From Clostridiales bacterium (lineage in GTDB: Bacteria; Bacillota; Clostridia; Peptostreptococcales; T1SED10-28): a DNA stretch of 10,519 nt. The stretch spans positions 1 to 10,519 of the forward strand of contig SLKF01000103.1 in NCBI GenBank assembly GCA_007134725.1, written 5' to 3'. How positions within the stretch are numbered: position 1 is the first letter of the stretch; every line of letters begins with the position of its first letter. The translations under genes and the position numbers were made by a program. The notes under the pieces are model-generated. The model was not told the DNA's origin. It worked only from the letters and a program-made list of their open reading frames with translations, and ran no database searches. Below, in pieces: positions 1-7,647 of this stretch.

Positions 1-475
1 CCTTAAAGATGTGGAAGTTTTGAAAAAAATGGATCGGAACCTAGAAAGCGGTTCTGAGATTTTGCCCGTGGGCATAAAAAAAGACGGGGACTTCAAAAAG
101 ACCTCCTCGGTAGCCTCGGAAGAAGAGTTTCAAGGGATGATTCAGTACGTTCGAAGCCTCCTGAGGGAATCGGGAGAGGATATTCTCCGGGGAAAAATTA
201 CGGTATCCCCCTGTAAAGTCGGAGACCGTACTCCCTGTGATTACTGTGAATATGGAGGAATCTGTCAGTTTGACCTGCAGCTGAAGGATAATCAGTTCCG
301 CTACTTAAAGGACCGAAAGCCGGAGGACGTGTTAGAGCGGATCATGAAAAAAACGGGAATGCAATCCGGTGTTTCATCGGAAAATCCCTCAGAATCTTTA
401 TTGAAAGAGGAATCGGAAGAGCCATCGAGAAAAAATCAAAAATTCAGCGGGAAGGATGGTGAACAACATGCCTAA
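1..475 (+). CDS. addB: AddB, ATP-dependent helicase/deoxyribonuclease subunit B (3' end only)
   Basis: This is the C-terminal part of AddB, which pairs with AddA to resect double-strand DNA ends and start RecA-dependent repair in the cytoplasm. The reading frame is already open at the left edge (first full codon at 2), so the start and the helicase-like and nuclease active-site parts lie outside. The visible 157 or so residues contain the Fe-S-cluster cysteines in the pattern CxxCxxxxxC (CDYCEYGGIC, about 236-265), matching the three C-terminal cluster ligands known in Bacillus AddB. The fourth ligand should lie upstream. Before it is the family-typical stretch ending in GKITVSPCK; after it is a YLKDRKPEDVLERI helix. 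The last 40 or so residues are polar and probably disordered. The stop codon overlaps the start of addA, which indicates translational coupling. Identification is secure from the cysteine motif plus the adjacent addA. Confidence 0.93.
   Translation, partial: LKDVEVLKKMDRNLESGSEILPVGIKKDGDFKKTSSVASEEEFQGMIQYVRSLLRESGEDILRGKITVSPCKVGDRTPCDYCEYGGICQFDLQLKDNQFRYLKDRKPEDVLERIMKKTGMQSGVSSENPSESLLKEESEEPSRKNQKFSGKDGEQHA
452..462 (+). promoter_or_regulatory. Ribosome binding site that selects the addA start
   Basis: AAGGATGGTGA resembles the full Shine-Dalgarno sequence AAGGAGGTGA with a small insertion. It lies five bases before the ATG at 468. The alternative in-frame starts, ATG 456 and GTG 459, lie inside this element and would have no room for ribosome binding, so 468 is preferred. 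Confidence 0.6.
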
Positions 476-3400
476 ATGGACAAGGGAACAGCAAGAAGCG
501 ATTGAATCCAGAGGAGAAAACTTACTGCTGTCCGCAGCGGCGGGATCAGGAAAAACCGCGGTATTGGTAGAACGTATTATTCAAATGATTACCAAGGATG
601 AACTGGATATCGATCGACTGCTGATTGTAACCTTTACCAAAGCCGCCGCGGGAGAGATGCGGGAAAGAATCGGAAGTGCGGTGGTGAAGGCCCTGGAAGA
701 AAAAACGGGAAATCCCAATCATCTTCGGCGACAGATGACCTTATTAAACCGGGCAAAAATCACCACCCTCCATGCCTTTTGTATTGATGTGATTCGAAAA
801 AACTTTCATTTAATTCACTTAGACCCGTCCTTTCGCATCGGAGATCAGACGGAAAACAGTCTTTTAAGCAGAGAAGCCTTAGAAGAGGTCTTCGAGGAGC
901 ACTATGAAAATCAAAACCCGGTTTTCCATCAGTTGGTGGAAAGCTTTGGGGGCAGCAAAGAGGATGAGCCCTTAAAAGAAATGGTCTTGAGATGTTATCG
1001 ATTCACCCAGAGTCAACCGGAGCCCATGGAGTGGTTGGAAAAACAGATGAAAAACTTTCATGTGGAGAAAGAAGAAGACCTGGAAAAACATCCTTGGATC
1101 CTGGAGTTGAAAAAAGGCATTAACCGAAGGCTGACAGGGGCGGCAGAACTGTTTCAACGGGCATTGGAAGTAGCCCAACGTCCCGGAGGTCCGGAACCCT
1201 ATATAGCGGCCATAGAAGAAGATTTGAGGACTACCGGGGAACTTCAAGTCCTAAGCCAAAAGAACTTAAAAGCTTTTTATCAGGGATTAAAGGACTTGAA
1301 GCATCCGCGACTGAAGCCGGTGAAAAAAGAGGCCTGTGATGAGGTATTAAAGGAAGAAGCGAAAGCCCTCCGGGACGACGGAAAAGATTTGATCGACAAA
1401 ATCAAAAAAGAACAGCTGCAGCAAAGTCCTACCCGGTATTTTAACGATTTACAGCGGGTCGCCCCATTGATGGATTATTTTTATGATCTGGTAAAAGCCT
1501 ATGATCAGGGGTATGGAGATAAAAAACGGGAACAGGGAGTGATGGATTTTAACGATCTGGAGCATTTCGCCCTGGAAATATTAAAGGACTCCAAGGCTCA
1601 ACAGATGTATCGGGATCAATTCGAATACATCTTTATCGATGAGTATCAGGACAGCAATATTGTACAGGAGACCCTGATTCAGCGCATCTGTAGAGAAAAC
1701 AATCTTTTTATGGTGGGGGATGTGAAACAGAGCATTTACCGTTTTCGACTGGCGGATCCCACCTTGTTTCTGGGAAAATACGAAACCTTTGAAAAAAAAG
1801 GAGCAGAAAGTACCCAATCCTTGATAAATCGAAGAATCGACTTGTCCAAAAATTTTCGCAGCCGCAGTTCCGTCATTGACGGGGTGAATTTTTTGTTTCG
1901 CCATCTGATGTCCAAGGAGCTTGGGGAAATTCATTACGATGAAAGTGCCTATTTATACCGGGGAAGAGACCATCAGCCCATTGAAGACTCGGATTTGGAA
2001 TTGCATCTGATTGAAAAGAAGGAAGAGGATCTTCAAGGGGTGGAAGAGGAACTGCAAGAGTTGAAGGCCCTGGAATTTGAAGCAAGGGTTCTGGTTAAAA
2101 GAATCAAGGAACTAAGCCGGGATATGGAAATTTACGATGAAGGCCTGGGAACCCTGCGAAAGGTTACTTACCGGGATATGGTCATCCTTCTTCGTTCCAC
2201 GAAAAACTCCACTAATATTTTTCAGGAGGAACTGGCCCGGGAAGGGATCCCCGCCTATGCGGATTCCGATAGCGGCTACTTTGAAGCCTTGGAAGTGCAA
2301 ATGTTTCTGGACCTGTTACGGGTGGTGGACAACAAAGCCCAGGATATCCCCTTAATCAGTGTGATGCGATCTCCCATCGGAGGTTTTACCACAGAGGAAC
2401 TGATTAACCTTCGACTGGAAAACAAATCGGGATCCTATTTTGAAGCCTTGAAAAATGCGGTCATTCATAGGGAAGACGAACTGGGAAACAAAGCGGGAAA
2501 GTTCCTGGAAAATTTAAGGAAATGGAAGGAAGACGCCAGACTTTATAAAATTGATGAATTTATTTGGAAACTCCTGAGGGAGACCGGCTACTACTATTTT
2601 CTCGGCGCCATGCCCGGAGGGAAACAGCGGCAGGCCAATCTTCGAATTTTACTGGACCGGGCCTCGGACTTCCAACAAACTTCCATTAAAGGACTGTTTC
2701 AGTTTATTGAATTTATGGAGAAAATAAAGCAGGGAAGCGATGATTTCGGAGCGGCGAAAATTCTGGGAGAGAAGGAAAACGTGGTTCGGCTGATGAGCAT
2801 TCATAAAAGCAAAGGATTGGAGTTTCCCGTGGTATTTTTGGCCGGTCTGGGAAAACAGTTTAACAAAATGGACATTCGAAGCAATATGCTGATGCATAAG
2901 GACTTGGGTCTGGGACCGAAGTTTGTGGATTTACAAACCCGGACCTATCGGGATACCCTGGGAAAAGTGGCAATGAAGGAAGTCATTGAAGGGGAAAACC
3001 TATCGGAAGAGATGCGGATCCTCTATGTGGCCTTAACCCGGGCGGAGGATAAGCTGGTGCTCTTCGCCTCGGTTGCAGGGATTGAAAAGCAGCTGGAAAA
3101 ATGGGGAAAGGCCAAGGGCAGTTATGCTCTTCGGTCGGCCCAAGGGCCCATGGACTGGATCGGTCCCTTACTGATGAAACACCAGGGGGTTTCCACTTTT
3201 AGAGATATTCTGGATTATGATACCCCCGAGGAGGAACTGATCAAGGATGCAAGTCCCTGGCGTTTGGATTTAGTGGACCGAAAGGGATTTTCAGCGGAAA
3301 TTCAGGAGACCCGTGAAAAGAAAGACCAGGACCAACAGAAGTTTGAGGAACTGGAAAACCCCAATAGGGAGCCGCATAGTCCCCATCACAACAGGATTCA

Positions 3401-4082
3401 TCAAAGACTGGACTGGGTGTATCCCTTTAAGAACAGTGAGAGTATACCTTCAAAACTCACAGTGACGGATCTGAAATCCTTTAACCGGGAATCCATGGAA
3501 AGGGTAAAATACCGGGCACCCAGTCTCAAGGAACGGCCCCGTTTTCTGGAAGAGCGAAAAGCCTTTGAAGGAAAAGAGTTGGGAACCTTCCTGCACTTTT
3601 TTATGCAGCATCTGGATTTTGATAATACTGAAGATCCCCTGGCACTGAAAAAACAAAAGGACCGGATGATTAACCGTGGACTTCTCCGGGAAGAGGAAGC
3701 GGAGTCCATCGAGCTTACTAAGGTAGAGGATTTTCTTAGCAGTCCCCTGGGTCAGCGTATGAAAAATGCTGAAAAGATTCATCGGGAGGAACCCTTTAAT
3801 ATCTGGAAAAAGGCAGAGGACTTATCGAAAGAGCTGGAAGGCTGTGAAGACAAGGTGCTGATTCAAGGAATGATTGACTGCTACTTTGAAGAAGATGGAC
3901 AGTGGGTGCTGGTAGATTATAAGAGTGATTATATCTGGGAAGGCAATCGCAGCGAAAAAATCGAAACCTATAAACCCCAACTGACACTTTACCGGGAAGC
4001 GTTAGAATCCGTTACCCAAAAGAAGGTAAAAGAAACGATTATTCATTTTTTCTACACGGGAGAATCCATTGAAATACTATAA
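468..4082 (+). CDS. addA: AddA, ATP-dependent helicase/nuclease subunit A
   Basis: AddA is the 3'-5' superfamily 1 helicase with a C-terminal RecB-type nuclease in the AddAB double-strand-break resection complex. From the ATG at 468 the protein has 1204 residues, usual for the family. Helicase motifs appear in order: Walker A AAAGSGKT (23-30), motif Ia TFTKAAAGEM (from 55), Walker B DEYQD (391-395), GDVKQSIYRFR (from 417), NFRS with R464, MSIHKSKGLEFPVVF (from 776) and ILYVALTRAEDKL (from 851). The nuclease domain shows GTFLHFFMQHL with H1043, GMIDCYF with D1137, DYKSD (D1150, K1152) and a later QLTLYREAL motif, so both activities look intact. The start overlaps the addB stop by eight bases. 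A longer in-frame start at 456 exists but is poorly placed relative to the ribosome binding site. No terminator follows, so transcription may continue into the dehydratase gene. Confidence 0.97.
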   Translation: MPKWTREQQEAIESRGENLLLSAAAGSGKTAVLVERIIQMITKDELDIDRLLIVTFTKAAAGEMRERIGSAVVKALEEKTGNPNHLRRQMTLLNRAKITTLHAFCIDVIRKNFHLIHLDPSFRIGDQTENSLLSREALEEVFEEHYENQNPVFHQLVESFGGSKEDEPLKEMVLRCYRFTQSQPEPMEWLEKQMKNFHVEKEEDLEKHPWILELKKGINRRLTGAAELFQRALEVAQRPGGPEPYIAAIEEDLRTTGELQVLSQKNLKAFYQGLKDLKHPRLKPVKKEACDEVLKEEAKALRDDGKDLIDKIKKEQLQQSPTRYFNDLQRVAPLMDYFYDLVKAYDQGYGDKKREQGVMDFNDLEHFALEILKDSKAQQMYRDQFEYIFIDEYQDSNIVQETLIQRICRENNLFMVGDVKQSIYRFRLADPTLFLGKYETFEKKGAESTQSLINRRIDLSKNFRSRSSVIDGVNFLFRHLMSKELGEIHYDESAYLYRGRDHQPIEDSDLELHLIEKKEEDLQGVEEELQELKALEFEARVLVKRIKELSRDMEIYDEGLGTLRKVTYRDMVILLRSTKNSTNIFQEELAREGIPAYADSDSGYFEALEVQMFLDLLRVVDNKAQDIPLISVMRSPIGGFTTEELINLRLENKSGSYFEALKNAVIHREDELGNKAGKFLENLRKWKEDARLYKIDEFIWKLLRETGYYYFLGAMPGGKQRQANLRILLDRASDFQQTSIKGLFQFIEFMEKIKQGSDDFGAAKILGEKENVVRLMSIHKSKGLEFPVVFLAGLGKQFNKMDIRSNMLMHKDLGLGPKFVDLQTRTYRDTLGKVAMKEVIEGENLSEEMRILYVALTRAEDKLVLFASVAGIEKQLEKWGKAKGSYALRSAQGPMDWIGPLLMKHQGVSTFRDILDYDTPEEELIKDASPWRLDLVDRKGFSAEIQETREKKDQDQQKFEELENPNREPHSPHHNRIHQRLDWVYPFKNSESIPSKLTVTDLKSFNRESMERVKYRAPSLKERPRFLEERKAFEGKELGTFLHFFMQHLDFDNTEDPLALKKQKDRMINRGLLREEEAESIELTKVEDFLSSPLGQRMKNAEKIHREEPFNIWKKAEDLSKELEGCEDKVLIQGMIDCYFEEDGQWVLVDYKSDYIWEGNRSEKIETYKPQLTLYREALESVTQKKVKETIIHFFYTGESIEIL

Positions 4083-4133
4083 ATACAGTAAAATAAGCAA
4101 GTAAAACACTCAGGTAAAAAAATCAGAAAAATT

Positions 4134-4139
4134 GGAGGA
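4134..4139 (+). promoter_or_regulatory. Ribosome binding site that selects the dehydratase start
   Basis: GGAGGA abuts the ATG at 4140 directly but lies six bases before the ATG at 4146, a normal spacing. The downstream start is therefore preferred and removes two residues from the longest reading frame. Confidence 0.7.
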
Positions 4140-4145
4140 ATGGTT

Positions 4146-5114
4146 ATGAAGGAAAATGGAATACCTCTGGTTCAGTTGGAAAAAGCCCGGGAACGCTTAA
4201 TAAACCGGGCAAAAATCACGCCCCTGCTCCGGGGAGAAACCTTGGATGCTATGCTGGGGGCCCAGGTCTACTTGAAACCGGAGAATCTGCAGGTGACGGG
4301 ATCCTTTAAAATTCGCGGGGCCACCAACAAAATGTTGACCTTGACTAATGAAGCCCTTGAAAAAGGGGTCATTGCCGCCTCTTCCGGGAATCATGCCCTG
4401 GGAGTCAGTTACGCCGCAAAGGTGTTGAAGACCAAAGCGGTCATTGTAATGCCCGTGGATGCTCCAAAAATAAAACAGGCAAAAGCCAAAGCCTTGGGAG
4501 CCGAAGTCATCCTTTACGGAACCACGTCCAAAGAGCGTTATGATAAGGCGGAAGAACTGATTGAAGCCTATGGCTATACCTTAATCCATTCCTATGGAGA
4601 TGAAGCCTTGATGGCAGGTCAGGGAACCATCGGTTTGGAAATAGAAGATGCCCTGCCCACCGTGGACCAGATTGTTGTCCCCTTAGGCGGAGGCGGTCTA
4701 TTGTCCGGGGTGGTCAGTGCCATCAAAGGGATAAATCCCAAAATTAAAGTGGTGGGCGTGGAGACCGAAGCGGTTCCCCGCTACACCGTAAGCCTTAAAA
4801 ACGGATACCCTACTACGGTGAAGATCAAGGACACCTTTGCCGACGGACTTCGGGTGGTGGAACCGGGAAAACGGAATTTTGAAATCATTCGAGCCTTAGT
4901 GGACGAGGTGGTAACCGTAGGGGAAGAAGAGCTTCGCCGAGGGGCAAAGACCCTATACATGGAAAGTAAGCTTGTAGTGGAGCCCTCAGCGGCCGTGGGC
5001 ATCGCTGCGGCCCTGGGAGGAAAACTGAAAATGAAAAAGAATGATCAGGTATGTTTCCTTCTGAGCGGGGGAAATGTGGATGAAGAGAAAATGATCGAAA
5101 TATTGAAAGGGTGA
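4146..5114 (+). CDS. tdcB: Threonine ammonia-lyase (threonine/serine dehydratase), short catabolic type
   Basis: This is a fold-type II pyridoxal-phosphate enzyme expected to deaminate L-threonine to 2-oxobutyrate and ammonia, with L-serine to pyruvate also likely. The 322-residue protein has the cofactor lysine in SFKIRGA (K55), the substrate-binding loop SSGNHALG (79-86), the glycine-rich phosphate-binding loop GGGG (181-184) and a C-terminal SGGN (S307-N310). It ends just after the catalytic domain, so the C-terminal ACT/regulatory domain of biosynthetic IlvA is absent. That matches the size and layout of the catabolic TdcB class (about 330 residues). It lies 63 bases after addA and 4 bases before a dipeptidase gene, suggesting peptide or amino-acid fermentation rather than isoleucine synthesis. 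Serine racemase or serine dehydratase are close relatives that cannot be excluded from sequence alone. The tdcB symbol denotes type, not proven orthology. Confidence 0.9.
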   Translation: MKENGIPLVQLEKARERLINRAKITPLLRGETLDAMLGAQVYLKPENLQVTGSFKIRGATNKMLTLTNEALEKGVIAASSGNHALGVSYAAKVLKTKAVIVMPVDAPKIKQAKAKALGAEVILYGTTSKERYDKAEELIEAYGYTLIHSYGDEALMAGQGTIGLEIEDALPTVDQIVVPLGGGGLLSGVVSAIKGINPKIKVVGVETEAVPRYTVSLKNGYPTTVKIKDTFADGLRVVEPGKRNFEIIRALVDEVVTVGEEELRRGAKTLYMESKLVVEPSAAVGIAAALGGKLKMKKNDQVCFLLSGGNVDEEKMIEILKG

Positions 5115-5118
5115 TGCT

Positions 5119-6072
5119 ATGAAAGTCATTGATTTTCACTGTGATACAATGCTTAAAATTTTTGAAAGCAATCAGGAAGCAGGACTAAAAGAAAATGAAT
5201 TTCAGGTGGATATTGGAAAACTTCAACAAGGACAGGTCCTGGCCCAGTTTTTCGCCCTGTTTTTTGAGCTGGATCTTGTGCAGGAAAAAAAGAAAAGCCC
5301 CTTTGAACATACCTTAGAAATGCTTGAATGCTTTGAGGAGGAGTTGACAAGAAACTCGAAAGACATTGCCTTAGCAAAAGGGTTTGAAGACCTTGTAAAA
5401 AATGAAAAGGCAAAAAAAATCTCCGCTTTTCTAACCATTGAAGAAGGAGAAGCCTTAGAGGGAAGTATGGATAACTTATCTTATTTTCATCAAAAAGGGG
5501 TTCGACTGATTACCCTTACCTGGAATCATGAAAATCAAATCGGTTTTCCCAATACCCGATATAAAAGTCAGGACCGTGGGTTAAAGCCTTTCGGCAAGGA
5601 AGTCATCGAAGGAATGAATCACTTAGGTATGCTGATTGATGTATCCCATCTCTCCGACGGAGGGTTTTGGGACGTGGTGAAGCTTTCTAAAGAACCTTTT
5701 ATCGCCTCCCATTCCAATGCACGAAGTGTGAAACCCCATCCAAGAAATCTCTCCGATGAGATGCTAAAAGCCATCGGCAATGGAGGAGGGGTTACGGGAT
5801 TGAACTTTGCCCATTATTTTTTAAGCAGCGACGGCAGAAGCAAAATCGAACCGATGATTACTCACATGAGACATATTATTAACGTAGCGGGAAGTGAGGC
5901 CTTGGTTTTCGGAACGGATTTTGACGGAATCAGCGGGGAGTTGGAAATCGAAAACATTGGAGAAATGCAACAGTTGATAGGAGCCATGGAAAAAGGTGGT
6001 TTTTCAACAAGGGAAATCGAGCAGATCACCCATAAAAACGGACTTCGAATCATTCGGGAGGTTCTTGGTTAA
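5119..6072 (+). CDS. Dipeptidase, peptidase family M19 (membrane/renal dipeptidase type)
   Basis: This 317-residue protein belongs to the M19 family of binuclear zinc dipeptidases, which split dipeptides (in some members with a D-residue at the C-terminus). Metal-ligand positions of the family are visible: HCD at the N-terminus (H7, D9), a bridging glutamate in TIEEGEAL (probably E108), DVSHLSD (H177) and ASHSNAR (H198, with R202 nearby). GTDFDG (D267 is the expected catalytic/metal-site aspartate) follows. There is no signal peptide or membrane anchor, so a cytoplasmic enzyme is inferred despite the family name. Length fits bacterial members. The start follows AAGGGTGA (5107-5114), which overlaps the stop codon of the dehydratase gene, so the two are probably translationally coupled. 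Its product amino acids could feed the dehydratase. The exact substrate cannot be read from sequence. Confidence 0.93.
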   Translation: MKVIDFHCDTMLKIFESNQEAGLKENEFQVDIGKLQQGQVLAQFFALFFELDLVQEKKKSPFEHTLEMLECFEEELTRNSKDIALAKGFEDLVKNEKAKKISAFLTIEEGEALEGSMDNLSYFHQKGVRLITLTWNHENQIGFPNTRYKSQDRGLKPFGKEVIEGMNHLGMLIDVSHLSDGGFWDVVKLSKEPFIASHSNARSVKPHPRNLSDEMLKAIGNGGGVTGLNFAHYFLSSDGRSKIEPMITHMRHIINVAGSEALVFGTDFDGISGELEIENIGEMQQLIGAMEKGGFSTREIEQITHKNGLRIIREVLG

Positions 6073-6097
6073 TCGATTGTTTGTCGGGACTTAGCAG

Positions 6098-6126
6098 TTG
6101 TGAAAACCGCTTTCCTGTATTACAAT
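6098..6126 (+). promoter_or_regulatory. Sigma-A-type promoter of the CoA-transferase genes
   Basis: A -35 element TTGTGA (6098-6103) and a -10 element TACAAT (6121-6126) are separated by 17 bases, each one or two bases from consensus. Transcription would begin near 6133, leaving a leader of about 40 bases before the GTG start at 6175. The 102-base gap between the dipeptidase and CoA-transferase genes shows no terminator hairpin, so read-through from upstream is also possible. Confidence 0.65.
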
Positions 6127-6174
6127 AGAAGGCAACGAAGGAAAACAATATTATGGAGCTGGGAGTGATGGACT

Positions 6175-6828
6175 GTGGAAAAAATCATCGATATGGAACA
6201 GGCAATTTCCTATGTTGAAGATGGCATGACGATAATGATCGGAGGATTCTTAGGAAATGGATCCCCGGATCAACTGATTGAAGGACTCTTAGAAAAAGGG
6301 GTAAAGGATTTAACGCTGATATGCAACGACACAGGTTTCCCCGATCGAGGCATCGGCAAGCTTGTGGTAAACAAACAGGTGAAAAAAGTGATGACTTCCC
6401 ATATCGGGACGAATCCGGAGTCGGGAAAACAAATGCATAGCGGTGAAATGGATGTTCGTTTGATTCCCCAGGGAACCCTTGTAGAACAGATCCGATCAGC
6501 GGGAGCCGGACTTGGAGGCTTTTTAACCCCCACAGGAATCGGTACCGTAGTGGCAGAAGGGAAAGAAGTTGTGGAAATTGACGGGAAGGATTACTTATTG
6601 GAACTACCCCTTAAAGCGGATCTGGCTCTTATACGGGGAAGCAAAGTGGACACAAAAGGAAACATCTGGTATAGAAATTCCACACGAAATTTCAATCCCA
6701 TTATGGCCATGGCAGCGGATCGGGTAATTGTGGAAGCGGAAGAGGTTGTGGAAATCGGAGAAATCGATCCGAACAATGTGGCAACACCCCATATTTTTGT
6801 AGATCATATAGTAAGGGGGACGTTATAA
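6175..6828 (+). CDS. atoD: 3-oxoacid (acetoacetate/butyrate-type) CoA-transferase subunit A
   Basis: This is the alpha subunit of a class I CoA-transferase that moves CoA between short-chain acyl-CoAs and acids such as acetate, butyrate or acetoacetate, in the cytoplasm. The 217-residue protein resembles E. coli AtoD and clostridial CtfA along its whole length. Residues 16-31 (DGMTIMIGGFLGNGSP) fit the family's subunit-A signature exactly. SHIGTNPESGKQM, PQGTLVEQIRSAGAGLGGFLTPTG and NFNPIMAMAADRVIVEAEE are further hallmarks. The start is GTG, preceded by GGGAGT (6161-6166) eight bases upstream; the nearby ATGs at 6153 and 6168 are out of frame, and the first in-frame ATG (residue 7) would cut into the conserved N-terminus. 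The stop overlaps the subunit B start by one base. Whether the natural pair is acetoacetate, butyrate-acetoacetate or another acid cannot be decided here; ctfA would be an equally fair name. Confidence 0.93.
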   Translation: MEKIIDMEQAISYVEDGMTIMIGGFLGNGSPDQLIEGLLEKGVKDLTLICNDTGFPDRGIGKLVVNKQVKKVMTSHIGTNPESGKQMHSGEMDVRLIPQGTLVEQIRSAGAGLGGFLTPTGIGTVVAEGKEVVEIDGKDYLLELPLKADLALIRGSKVDTKGNIWYRNSTRNFNPIMAMAADRVIVEAEEVVEIGEIDPNNVATPHIFVDHIVRGTL

Positions 6829-7478
6829 TGGACGCAAGAGAACGAATAGTTAGACGGGTAGCAAAGGAACTGAAGGATGGGGATATTGTCAATCTTGGCA
6901 TCGGCATGCCTACCAAGGTAGCGAATTATATTGAAGAGGACGTGGAAGTGATTTTTCAGTCGGAAAACGGATATATCGGCATGGGAGGAGCTCCTGAAGC
7001 GGGGAAGGAAGATCCGGACCTGGTTAACGCCGGGGGAATGCATGTCACCGTGAAAAAAGGAGCGGCATTTTTTGACAGTGCCATGTCCTTTGCCATTATT
7101 CGAGGAGGCCATGTGGATGCTACGGTTCTTGGAGCCCTTCAAGTGGACCAGGAAGGAAACCTTGCCAACTGGATGATTCCGGGGAAAATGGTGCCGGGCA
7201 TGGGTGGTGCCATGGATCTCGTAGTAGGGGCTAAAAGGGTGATTGTTGCCATGGAACATACGGCCAAGGGCAGCCCCAAAATTTTAAAGCAATGCAAACT
7301 GCCTCTCACAGCGGAAAAGGAAGTCGACCTGATTGTAACGGAAATGGCTGTGTTTGAAGTTACGGAACAAGGACTGATCCTTAAAGAGCGGGCGAAGGAA
7401 GTTACCTTGGAAGAAATCAAAGAAGCAACGGAGGCGGACTTTATCGTAGCAGAACCCTTAGAAATTATGAACCCCTAA
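6828..7478 (+). CDS. atoA: 3-oxoacid (acetoacetate/butyrate-type) CoA-transferase subunit B
   Basis: This is the beta subunit that completes the CoA-transferase and carries the catalytic glutamate, which forms a glutamyl-CoA thioester during turnover. The 216-residue protein has LGIGMPTKVANYI near the N-terminus, then FQSENGYIGMG, in which E46 of the SENG motif is the expected nucleophile. The GAxxV-type core follows, through VNAGG and DATVLGALQVDQEGNLANWMIPG, and the PGMGGAMDLV loop is present. Tyrosine follows SENG where relatives usually have an aliphatic residue or phenylalanine, a mild variation. The ATG overlaps the subunit A stop in TAATG, with a purine-rich AAGGGGGA (6813-6820) before it, so the subunits are translationally coupled, which suits fixed stoichiometry. 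A strong terminator follows about 40 bases later. The symbol atoA (ctfB in solventogenic clostridia) reflects family, not proven substrate. Confidence 0.93.
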   Translation: MDARERIVRRVAKELKDGDIVNLGIGMPTKVANYIEEDVEVIFQSENGYIGMGGAPEAGKEDPDLVNAGGMHVTVKKGAAFFDSAMSFAIIRGGHVDATVLGALQVDQEGNLANWMIPGKMVPGMGGAMDLVVGAKRVIVAMEHTAKGSPKILKQCKLPLTAEKEVDLIVTEMAVFEVTEQGLILKERAKEVTLEEIKEATEADFIVAEPLEIMNP

Positions 7479-7515
7479 GTCATATATAAATAGAATAATG
7501 AAGATGGAATTAGTG

Positions 7516-7555
7516 AAGCCACTCCCGGAATCATACTTGCGGGAGTGGTTTTTTT
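7516..7555 (+). terminator. Rho-independent terminator after the CoA-transferase genes
   Basis: A perfect nine-base-pair stem, CCACTCCCG (7519-7527) with CGGGAGTGG (7540-7548), encloses a 12-base loop and is followed by seven T residues (7549-7555). Bases 7516-7518 can extend the stem by pairing with the first T residues. There is no T tract on the opposite strand, so it acts only for rightward transcription. Confidence 0.92.
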
Positions 7556-7586
7556 ATGAAAAACACGATAAAAGCACTGAAAAACC

Positions 7587-7616
7587 TTGCACGGAAACAA
7601 ATGTTCGTTATATAAT
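7587..7616 (+). promoter_or_regulatory. Sigma-A-type promoter of the YdjM-family gene
   Basis: TTGCAC (7587-7592) and a perfect -10 hexamer TATAAT (7611-7616) are separated by 18 bases. Transcription would start near 7623, just before the ribosome binding site at 7636-7642. Its place right after a terminator supports an independent transcription unit. Confidence 0.7.
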
Positions 7617-7635
7617 GAAGGCATCAACCGCTATT

Positions 7636-7642
7636 GGAGTGA
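7636..7642 (+). promoter_or_regulatory. Ribosome binding site that selects the YdjM-family start
   Basis: GGAGTGA lies five bases before the ATG at 7648 and eight before the in-frame ATG at 7651. Earlier in-frame starts (7498, 7615) lie in or upstream of the terminator and promoter and would not be on the transcript. Confidence 0.65.
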
Positions 7643-7647
7643 CCGTC

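Noticed and set aside
3450..3782. Overlapping minus-strand open frames opposite the AddA nuclease domain.
   Set aside because: They are shadows of the addA frame, where the nuclease motifs are clear, and show no family features of their own.
4069..4094. A possible promoter between addA and the dehydratase gene (TTGAAA and TAAAAT).
   Set aside because: The spacer is only 14 bases, too short for a normal sigma-A promoter, and such hexamers are common in this A+T-rich stretch.
6098..6116. A possible Rex redox-repressor site starting TTGTGAA.
   Set aside because: Only one half-site matches; the expected inverted half (TTCACAA after four bases) is absent.
6804..7259. A 151-codon open frame on the minus strand opposite the CoA-transferase subunit B gene.
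   Set aside because: It is a shadow of a well-identified gene, has no ribosome binding site I can see, and its product is histidine/serine-rich with no recognisable family.
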